Assembly (NCBI GenBank): GCA_025922755.1
Contig: JAICHE010000036.1
Coordinates: 1-8,773 of the forward strand
Length of the DNA stretch: 8,773 nt
From: Nitrososphaeraceae archaeon
GTDB lineage: Archaea; Thermoproteota; Nitrososphaeria; Nitrososphaerales; Nitrosopumilaceae
Reading direction: 5' to 3'
Numbering within the stretch: the stretch's first letter is position 1; the number at the start of each line of letters is the position of its first letter. The position numbers were made by a program, and so were the translations under genes. The notes below the pieces were generated by a model that was not told the origin of the DNA, ran no database searches, and worked only from the letters and a program-made list of their open reading frames with translations. Of the stretch, positions 1-4,612 are shown piece after piece.

Positions 1-33
1 ATTTACAAAATGAAATATCAAAATTTAGTTAGA
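1..33 (-). terminator. Possible U-rich terminator after aconitase
   Basis: On the minus strand the bases after the aconitase stop codon are AT-rich, with two TTTT runs. Archaeal RNA polymerase commonly stops at oligo-T tracts without a hairpin, so this could end the aconitase transcript. The window edge cuts the context short and the tract is not very pure, so the call is weak. Confidence 0.25.
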
Positions 34-2313
34 TTATTTTTTATTTCTTAAAACATTAAGAGCTGAACCAGCCTTAAACCATTCAATTTGAGCTTCGTTA
101 TAGGAATGATTAAGCAAAATGTTTTCTTTGCTTCCATCTTTATGAGTAATCACACACGTTACTTGTTTTTGTGGTTCAAGATTGTTTAGTTCCAAGAGGC
201 TGATTTTATCATCTTCTTGAATTTTTTCATAATCATCAGGATTGCTAAAGGTTAGAGCTAGAATTCCTTGCTTTTTCAGGTTTGTTTCATGAATTCGTGC
301 AAGACTCTTTGTTATTACTGCGGCACATCCTAAATGTCTAGGAGTCATAGCTGCGTGTTCTCGGCTGCTTCCCTCTCCATAATTATTATCACCAACAATT
401 ACCCACCTCATTCCTTTCTCTTTGTATTGCCTGGCAATTTGCGCAAAAGGTTCGATTTGGCCGGTTAAGATATTTTTTCCTTTACCAACTTCGTCATTTG
501 CTGCATTTACTGCACCTAACAACATATTATCACTGAGATTATCCAGATGACCTCGCAGAGATAGCCATGCGCCTGCTGGAGAAATATGATCAGTTGTACA
601 TTTCCCCTTTGCTTTGACTAGCACAGGAATTTCCTCAAAGTCTTTTCCGTCCCATTTTTCGAATGGTTCTAAACGTTGGAGACGCTTGCTGTTTGGATCA
701 ATTAGTACCTCAAGATTTTGAGAATTATCAGGAGGAGCTATGAAAATTCCTTCAGGTCTCTTGAATCCCTCACTAGGAACTTCAGGAGCAGGTTTTGGTG
801 GCTCTAGTTTGAATTTTGTTCCATCAGCTGCAGTTAATTCATCTTTTAATGGATTAAAGGATAATTTTCCACCCAATGCAAGGGCGATAATCATTTCAGG
901 GCTACCTATGAAGTTTAAGGTATTACGATGACCATCGTTTCTGCCAGGAAAATTCCGGTTGAATGTTGTTACAATAGTATTTTTATCATCATTATCTAAT
1001 TCAGGTCTGCTCCATTGACCAATACATGGACCACATGCATTTGCAAGAACTGTTGCTCCAATATCTTTTAGTGAATCCATTTGTCCATCTCGCTCTATGG
1101 TTCCCCTGATTTGCTCAGAGCCAGGAGTTACTAACAATGGAATTTTTGATTTAATTCCTTTGGCTTTTGCTTGTTCTGCAAGACTTGCGGCCCTTGACAT
1201 GTCTTCATAAGAAGAGTTTGTACAACTTCCAATCAAAGCTACAGAAATAGGATCAATGTAATCATGAGATTCTACATCATTGGATAGGTCTGATATTTTT
1301 CTAGCCAAATCTGGAGTGTGAGGTCCAACAATATGAGGTTCTAGTGTTGAGAGATTGATTTCAATAATTCTATCATAATATTTTTCAGGATTTTCTTCTA
1401 CTTCAGGATCTGCAGTTAAGATTTCTTTATTCTGATTTGCAAGTTCTGCAATCTTTTCTCGATTTGTATATTTTAGATAAGTTTCCATTCTTTGATCATA
1501 AGGAAATATTGAACATGTTGCTCCAACTTCTGCACCCATGTTTGCAATTGTAGCCTTCCCTGTACAGCTAATTGATGATGTTCCCGGACCAAAGTATTCC
1601 ACGACAGAATTAGTTCCTCCAGAAACAGTTAGCTCTTCGGCAACTTTGAGAATAATGTCTTTAGGAGCTGTCCATCCGTTTAGTTCTCCAGTAAGCTTTA
1701 CTCCTATTCTTTTTGGATATAGTAATTCCCAAGGCATTCCAGCCATTGTTTCTGCAGCATCTAATCCTCCAACCCCTACTGCAATCATACCCAGGCCCCC
1801 TGCATTTGGTGTGTGAGAATCAGTTCCAATCATCAAACCACCAGGAAATGCATAGTTTTCAAGGATCACCTGATGAATGATTCCTGCACCTGGTTTCCAA
1901 AAACCACAACCATATTTTGCAGCAGCTGATTGCAAAAATTTGAAGACCTCATCGTTTTCATCTAATGAGACTTTCATGTCAACATCACCTTCTACTTTAG
2001 CTCTAATGAGATGATCACAGTGAACGGTTGTTGGCAATGATGTCTGATCAAGTCCTGCTTGCATAAACTGGAGCATTACCATTTGTCCAGTAACATCTTG
2101 CAATGCCACTCTATCAGGTCTAAGAAAAACATAGTTTTTCCCATCATCTAGATTCTTTTGAGGAACCTCTTTGAAATGTCCAGATAAAATTTTTTCAGTT
2201 AATGTTAATGGTCTCCCAACTACATTTCTATATTTTTCAATATTTTCTTTTAATTTGCTATAAACATGAGATACTAATTCGGGAGTACTATCAATTTCCA
2301 CATGATTATTCAA
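34..2313 (-). CDS. Aconitate hydratase, mitochondrial-type
   Basis: A cytosolic [4Fe-4S] enzyme that isomerises citrate and isocitrate through cis-aconitate in the citric acid cycle. At 759 residues it has the family's normal length and is intact. Visible motifs are IGTDSHTPNAGG (162-173), the cluster cysteines in GSCTNSSYEDM (C364) and ACGPCIGQW (C427, C430), the substrate-binding arginines in FNRNFPGRND (451-460), TDHISPAG (574-581) and GEGSSREHAA (646-655). Together with RWVIVGDNNYGEG and ARIHETNLKKQG these resemble mitochondrial aconitase more than the longer AcnA/IRP1 type. The start is not ATG: the frame opens at TTG (2313), with a stop just upstream and a weak AGGG four bases ahead. 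GTG four codons later (2301) is the alternative. It is divergent from the 210-residue gene. In thaumarchaea it would supply 2-oxoglutarate for biosynthesis; that is inference. Confidence 0.95.
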   Translation of the reverse strand: MNNHVEIDSTPELVSHVYSKLKENIEKYRNVVGRPLTLTEKILSGHFKEVPQKNLDDGKNYVFLRPDRVALQDVTGQMVMLQFMQAGLDQTSLPTTVHCDHLIRAKVEGDVDMKVSLDENDEVFKFLQSAAAKYGCGFWKPGAGIIHQVILENYAFPGGLMIGTDSHTPNAGGLGMIAVGVGGLDAAETMAGMPWELLYPKRIGVKLTGELNGWTAPKDIILKVAEELTVSGGTNSVVEYFGPGTSSISCTGKATIANMGAEVGATCSIFPYDQRMETYLKYTNREKIAELANQNKEILTADPEVEENPEKYYDRIIEINLSTLEPHIVGPHTPDLARKISDLSNDVESHDYIDPISVALIGSCTNSSYEDMSRAASLAEQAKAKGIKSKIPLLVTPGSEQIRGTIERDGQMDSLKDIGATVLANACGPCIGQWSRPELDNDDKNTIVTTFNRNFPGRNDGHRNTLNFIGSPEMIIALALGGKLSFNPLKDELTAADGTKFKLEPPKPAPEVPSEGFKRPEGIFIAPPDNSQNLEVLIDPNSKRLQRLEPFEKWDGKDFEEIPVLVKAKGKCTTDHISPAGAWLSLRGHLDNLSDNMLLGAVNAANDEVGKGKNILTGQIEPFAQIARQYKEKGMRWVIVGDNNYGEGSSREHAAMTPRHLGCAAVITKSLARIHETNLKKQGILALTFSNPDDYEKIQEDDKISLLELNNLEPQKQVTCVITHKDGSKENILLNHSYNEAQIEWFKAGSALNVLRNKK

Positions 2314-2385
2314 ATTGCCCTGAATTTATTCTTAATTCAATTTTCAGAAAAAATTATCAAAATAGGCACAAGTTTTTCTTAACAA

Positions 2386-2391
2386 TTATAA
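2386..2391 (-). promoter_or_regulatory. Possible TATA box for aconitase
   Basis: TTATAA lies in the 133-base divergent spacer. Read on the minus strand it would place transcription start near 2361, giving a leader of about 48 bases before the TTG start. The element is palindromic and could face either way, but the rightward gene has a better-placed box of its own. No good TATA box lies at leaderless distance from the aconitase start. Confidence 0.35.
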
Positions 2392-2404
2392 GCCAAAAGC
2401 AGTT

Positions 2405-2412
2405 CTATAATT
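2405..2412 (+). promoter_or_regulatory. TATA box for the 210-residue gene
   Basis: CTATAATT is centred about 38 bases before the ATG at 2447. With the usual archaeal spacing of about 26 bases, transcription would start near 2434. That leaves a leader of about 13 bases just large enough to hold the Shine-Dalgarno at 2436-2441. Confidence 0.45.
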
Positions 2413-2435
2413 GATTATTGGGAGTTAATTAGAAA

Positions 2436-2441
2436 AAGGTG
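2436..2441 (+). promoter_or_regulatory. Shine-Dalgarno of the 210-residue gene
   Basis: AAGGTG sits five bases before the ATG at 2447. This is good archaeal spacing and fixes that ATG as the start. Confidence 0.6.
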
Positions 2442-2446
2442 TTTGA

Positions 2447-3079
2447 ATGGTCAATAAGGGTTTTCCAAAATTTGGTATGTCACAGGCTGGAGCATTTGTT
2501 GCAGCTTTGAAAAATTACAATTTGCCAGACTTTATTTTAGAACTTGTTGCAAAAGAATGTAAATCTGATCTCCTTGAAAGAGGTAGAATCGATGATAGAT
2601 TACAGAGCATGAATGATCAAGCCTTAGAGTTATTGCACAAAGTCTTTGTAGATTGCGAAGAAGATGATGCAGGGAAATATGCTCAGTACAGATTCTTTGC
2701 ATACGTATCAAGCATGTATCACAAATGCGAAGTAATAGTAAATGAAACCATTCCAGGCGCCAGTGGAAAAAACCACAAAATCCCAGTGGCTGTAAAAAAT
2801 AATGGAATGTACATCTCTGTTGCCTACAACAAAGCAACAGGAAATCCAGTCAGCAAAAAAGAAACCACAAGATTTTACGAAATGGTTGATGACATCAAAA
2901 AAGGTGATCATGGAACAATGCTAACTGACGCAATTTATGGTTCTTCAGTTGGATTTAAGGGAGATGCGTTAGTAGAGTTAGAAAGATTGAATAAATCTAG
3001 AACAAAGGATCCTGAAAACAAACTTGATTTTAAGACAGCTAATTTTGAAAATAATATTTATTCTGTAACAAAGTGTTAA
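2447..3079 (+). CDS. Conserved-looking protein of unknown function, 210 aa
   Basis: I do not recognise this protein with confidence. It is soluble, with no signal peptide or membrane segment. The N-terminal half (about 1-70) looks helical: a short glycine/alanine segment, then KNYNLPDFILELVAKEC and an acidic, leucine-rich stretch. The C-terminal half (about 80-180) looks alpha/beta, with CEVIVNETIPG (94-104), KIPVAVKNNGMYISVAYNK (111-129), VSKKETTRFYEMV (135-147) and a GTMLTDAIYGSS segment (156-167) before a final helix. This order vaguely recalls the Mrr/PD-(D/E)xK nuclease fold (strand, VxVK, helix, strand before a T/S-rich loop). The expected acidic residue before the lysine is absent, so a catalytic nuclease role is not supported. 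The last residue is cysteine. A clear TATA box and Shine-Dalgarno, plus an uninterrupted frame, support a real gene. It ends 12 bases from the convergent HExxH gene. Confidence 0.85.
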   Translation: MVNKGFPKFGMSQAGAFVAALKNYNLPDFILELVAKECKSDLLERGRIDDRLQSMNDQALELLHKVFVDCEEDDAGKYAQYRFFAYVSSMYHKCEVIVNETIPGASGKNHKIPVAVKNNGMYISVAYNKATGNPVSKKETTRFYEMVDDIKKGDHGTMLTDAIYGSSVGFKGDALVELERLNKSRTKDPENKLDFKTANFENNIYSVTKC

Positions 3080-3091
3080 AGAATTTTAAGA

Positions 3092-3670
3092 CTAAACATT
3101 TTTGGTAATTGAAAAATTTGATGTATCAATTGTTAGAAACATTGGTTTGTCCTCAGTTTTTTTAAAATCTCTTCCATATTGTTCAAAAAATAAATTCGAA
3201 AACAAATGTTTTGTCCAAACATCATGAACATCTTCTACAAATCTTTTGTAATGTAATTGTCGTAACATTTCATGTGCTATTTCATGAGATACAGTAGTGC
3301 AATTTTTTTCTGCTAAAAATAACTGATCGTTGGGATCTTTTGGAGATTGCCACCAAACCATTCCAAAGTTTTCTGCATGATACCCTTCACAAGTACAATC
3401 AGTCCAGATTGGTTTGAAGTGACACAAATAGAAGTGGTAGATGTCTTTTCCTCGATACTCATGATCACGAATTAAAGTTGGGGTATCTAGTTTCTGCAAA
3501 AGGCTTCTGGGTTTGGTGATTAACTCATCACATTGTACCTCAACGTCTTTTCCAAATTTTTCTTTAATCCATTGTTTAAAAAATTGGCTCATTTGTTGGA
3601 TGTATTGATATTCAGGTTGTCGTTTTTGACGATCTTCTTCTTTTACTACGAAAATAAAGTGTAAGATCAT
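3092..3670 (-). CDS. Predicted HExxH zinc metalloprotein
   Basis: This is a 192-residue soluble protein with one strong motif, HEIAH (129-133) within TVSHEIAHEMLRQ. That is the HExxH signature of zincins: two histidines bind zinc and the glutamate acts as general base. The third ligand is uncertain; candidates are H140, E146, H149 and H155. Cysteines at 83, 92, 94 and 124 could form a second metal site, with C92 and C94 in a DCTCEGYH stretch. No signal peptide, propeptide or membrane segment is visible, so it probably acts in the cytosol. I cannot name the peptidase family; it is not an obvious match to SprT or M48 proteins. The ATG at 3670 lies 17 bases after the RAM-domain gene's stop and has no Shine-Dalgarno. 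It may be the last gene of that transcript, or may use a TATAGA at 3701-3706. A proteolytic role is inferred from the motif only. Confidence 0.8.
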   Translation of the reverse strand: MILHFIFVVKEEDRQKRQPEYQYIQQMSQFFKQWIKEKFGKDVEVQCDELITKPRSLLQKLDTPTLIRDHEYRGKDIYHFYLCHFKPIWTDCTCEGYHAENFGMVWWQSPKDPNDQLFLAEKNCTTVSHEIAHEMLRQLHYKRFVEDVHDVWTKHLFSNLFFEQYGRDFKKTEDKPMFLTIDTSNFSITKNV

Positions 3671-3687
3671 AATAAGAAAAAGGGGTG

Positions 3688-3927
3688 TTATGTTTGACCT
3701 TCTATACCCATAAGGGTTAGTGTTGAACGAATCTTCTCAATTTTTCGGATTTTCCAAGTAATTGTTTCACGTAGTTTCTCAACGGTGTCAGATTCGATCT
3801 TGGCCAGTATATCATATGCACCAAAAGTTCCATGAACTTCTTTTACACCTTCTAGACCCTTTAATTGCTGTATAATAGCCTCTTCAGAACCTAGTTCACA
3901 GTTTATTAAAACATAAGCTGTTGCCAT
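3688..3927 (-). CDS. Stand-alone Lrp/AsnC ligand-binding (RAM) domain protein
   Basis: The 79 residues match just the C-terminal alpha/beta-barrel of Lrp/AsnC regulators, with no helix-turn-helix in front. The pattern is typical: strand YVLINCELG (5-13), helix EEAIIQQLKGLEGV, strand VKEVHGTFGAYDILAKIE (28-45) with the conserved G-x-YDI, a second helix, and a last strand RSTLTLMGIEG (67-77). Such domains usually assemble as dimers or octamers and bind amino acids at the interfaces. Free-standing versions are common in archaea and are thought to modulate full-length Lrp proteins or act as small-molecule sensors; the partner is not visible here. The ATG at 3927 is about 26 bases downstream of a TATA box, which suggests a leaderless mRNA. 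The HExxH gene follows after 17 bases. Confidence 0.9.
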   Translation of the reverse strand: MATAYVLINCELGSEEAIIQQLKGLEGVKEVHGTFGAYDILAKIESDTVEKLRETITWKIRKIEKIRSTLTLMGIEGQT

Positions 3928-3948
3928 ATTCCAGATTAAACAAATCGA

Positions 3949-3957
3949 CTATATCAA
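3949..3957 (-). promoter_or_regulatory. TATA box of the RAM-domain gene
   Basis: TTGATATAG on the minus strand is centred about 26 bases upstream of the ATG at 3927, so transcription should begin at or next to the start codon. It lies in the 48-base gap after the EVE gene, which suggests the RAM gene can be transcribed separately from its upstream neighbour. Confidence 0.5.
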
Positions 3958-3975
3958 TAAAGCGATTTTAATGGT

Positions 3976-4395
3976 CTACTTTTGGGAAAGATTGAGTATA
4001 GTTTCCCAGATATCTTTTGGTACAGGCATTACCGATAGTCTAGATATTCGAATCAATTCCCAGTCCTTGAATTTTTTTTGTTTTTTCATTTCATCTAAAG
4101 TAACTGGCCGTTTTAGTGGTTTTTTGTATTTGACATCTACAACAATGAATCTTTTATTTTCTTCTTTAGGGTTGGGATAGGGTTTTGAGGTAACCTCCAT
4201 AATACCAACAGCCTGTCTTTCAGTGCCAGTATGATAAAACAAAACTAAATCTCCTTTGTTCATGTTGCCCATGTGTTTTAAGGCAAGGTTGTTGTGAACA
4301 CCATCCCAAACAGTTGTTTTGTCTTTTTTTAGAGTTTCAAAATTATATCCTCTAGGTCCACTTGGTTCTTGTTTTGCTAACCAATAATTTACCAT
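3976..4395 (-). CDS. EVE domain protein (THYN1-like)
   Basis: The 139-residue protein is essentially one EVE domain, a PUA-like fold related to YTH domains that binds modified bases in DNA or RNA. The family landmarks are all present: YWLAKQEPS at the N-terminus (4-12), VWDGVHNNLA (29-38), GDLVLFYH (48-55), the YPNP segment (73-76), VTLDEMK (98-104) and RLSVMPV (119-125) before a final tryptophan helix. W30, N35 and the aromatic residues of the FYH strand would help form the base-binding pocket in the family model. It is intact and of ordinary length, with no fused nuclease. The ATG at 4395 is about 24 bases from a TATA-like element, pointing to leaderless translation. Its substrate is unknown. 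It lies directly downstream of the candidate guide RNAs, which may be a coincidence. Confidence 0.93.
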   Translation of the reverse strand: MVNYWLAKQEPSGPRGYNFETLKKDKTTVWDGVHNNLALKHMGNMNKGDLVLFYHTGTERQAVGIMEVTSKPYPNPKEENKRFIVVDVKYKKPLKRPVTLDEMKKQKKFKDWELIRISRLSVMPVPKDIWETILNLSQK

Positions 4396-4414
4396 TACAA
4401 CCAGTTGAGATTTG

Positions 4415-4422
4415 AAAATATT
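4415..4422 (-). promoter_or_regulatory. TATA box of the EVE gene
   Basis: AATATTTT on the minus strand is centred about 24 bases upstream of the ATG at 4395. Transcription would therefore start at the ATG and the mRNA would be leaderless. It overlaps the palindrome at 4421-4432 by two bases. Confidence 0.45.
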
Positions 4423-4432
4423 GAATATTCAA
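4421..4432. promoter_or_regulatory. 12-bp perfect palindrome beside the EVE promoter
   Basis: TTGAATATTCAA is a perfect inverted repeat on the upstream (BRE) side of the EVE TATA-like box, and directly after the ACA end of the downstream candidate guide RNA. It could be an operator or part of the sRNA 3' boundary. In an AT-rich spacer a 12-bp palindrome can also arise by chance. Confidence 0.3.
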
Positions 4433-4433
4433 A

Positions 4434-4504
4434 TGTTCCCCGGTTCTGACTCGCACAAGATCATTGGTATTTAGCCAAAACCTCCTTGGGTTCTGAAACC
4501 GGGG
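4434..4504 (-). ncRNA. Candidate H/ACA-type guide RNA, unit 1 (71 nt)
   Basis: Read on the minus strand, an 8-bp basal stem pairs CCCCGGTT (4504-4497) with AACCGGGG (4445-4438). A single A and then ACA (4436-4434) follow. Above the stem lies an asymmetrical internal loop (UCAGAACC and UGCGAGUCAG), then a short stem CAAG/CUUG. Next come GA on one strand opposite AAU-GA on the other, and a hairpin GGUUUU/AAAUACC with one U-U mismatch and a GGCUA loop. GA facing a three-nucleotide bulge plus GA is the kink-turn pattern bound by L7Ae. A basal stem with ACA immediately 3', a pocket-like loop and an upper kink-turn, in about 70 nt, is the archaeal H/ACA guide layout. The fold was drawn by eye, the pocket edges are uncertain because the upper stem is short, and no target was identified. 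Confidence 0.55.
4460..4470 (-). repeat. 11-nt motif copy 1 (kink-turn strand)
   Basis: ATACCAATGAT on the minus strand is identical to the copy at 4540-4550, exactly 80 bases away. In the proposed fold it supplies the C-stem end (ACC), the bulge (AAU) and the sheared-pair GA of a kink-turn. Confidence 0.7.
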
Positions 4505-4514
4505 TTGCCCTACA

Positions 4515-4585
4515 TGTAGCATACCTGGGTGAATTAGAAATCATTGGTATCATTACGATCGCATCATCCTAATCCGTCTGTATGC
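4515..4585 (-). ncRNA. Candidate H/ACA-type guide RNA, unit 2 (71 nt)
   Basis: On the minus strand GCATAC (4585-4580) pairs with GTATGC (4524-4519), followed by U and ACA (4517-4515). The internal loop is AGAC opposite ACCCAG. Above it is a 9-bp stem, GGAUUAGGA with UUCUAAUUC, whose two G-U pairs would be A-C mismatches if the opposite strand were the RNA, which favours the minus strand. Next come a U-U opposition, GA facing GA, and an AAU bulge, a kink-turn-like arrangement, capped by an imperfect hairpin or loop. The unit has exactly the length of unit 1, and the shared 11-nt motif lies one position from the same place. By the usual rule the target would read CUGGGU-UN-GUCU, an inference. 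A GGGC/GCCC pairing (4595-4598 with 4507-4510) could form one larger stem around this unit instead. Confidence 0.55.
4540..4550 (-). repeat. 11-nt motif copy 2 (kink-turn strand)
   Basis: This is the second ATACCAATGAT copy on the minus strand, on the 3' side of the upper stem of the second candidate RNA. The flanking sequence of the two copies differs, so the repeat is confined to the proposed protein-binding motif rather than reflecting a recent duplication. Confidence 0.7.
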
Positions 4586-4602
4586 CTGCTCTTTGGGCGA
4601 TA

Positions 4603-4610
4603 TAGAATAA
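4603..4610 (-). promoter_or_regulatory. Possible TATA box for the tandem RNAs
   Basis: TTATTCTA on the minus strand lies just past the pheT stop codon, centred about 22 bases before the first base of the outer candidate RNA (4585). This would allow transcription independent of pheST. The match to a TATA consensus is modest, and processing from the pheST transcript is equally possible. Confidence 0.3.
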
Positions 4611-4612
4611 GT

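Noticed and set aside
1538..1816. 92-residue plus-strand open frame within aconitase
   Set aside because: It is antisense to conserved aconitase motifs, with a composition typical of a reverse-frame shadow.
2202..2414. 70-residue plus-strand frame spanning the aconitase start and the divergent spacer
   Set aside because: Most of it is antisense to aconitase, and its end runs across the promoter spacer. No ribosome site or recognisable protein features.
4434..4515. A tRNA gene in the spacer, suggested by GGTTCTGA and GGTTTCAGAACC
   Set aside because: No T-loop matching TTCRANY, no 7-bp acceptor stem and no D-arm can be arranged around these segments on either strand.
4515..4585. C/D box sRNA, because of GATGATG and AATGAT
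   Set aside because: No proper C box (RTGATGA) paired with a D box (CTGA) at the right ends. The ATGAT elements fit better as kink-turn strands inside hairpins.
4396..4612. Spacer RNA as RNase P RNA or SRP RNA
   Set aside because: Neither strand has the conserved GGAAAGUCC and ACAGAA-type elements of RNase P, or the GGAAG/AGCAGC core of SRP domain IV. At 217 bases it is also short for both.
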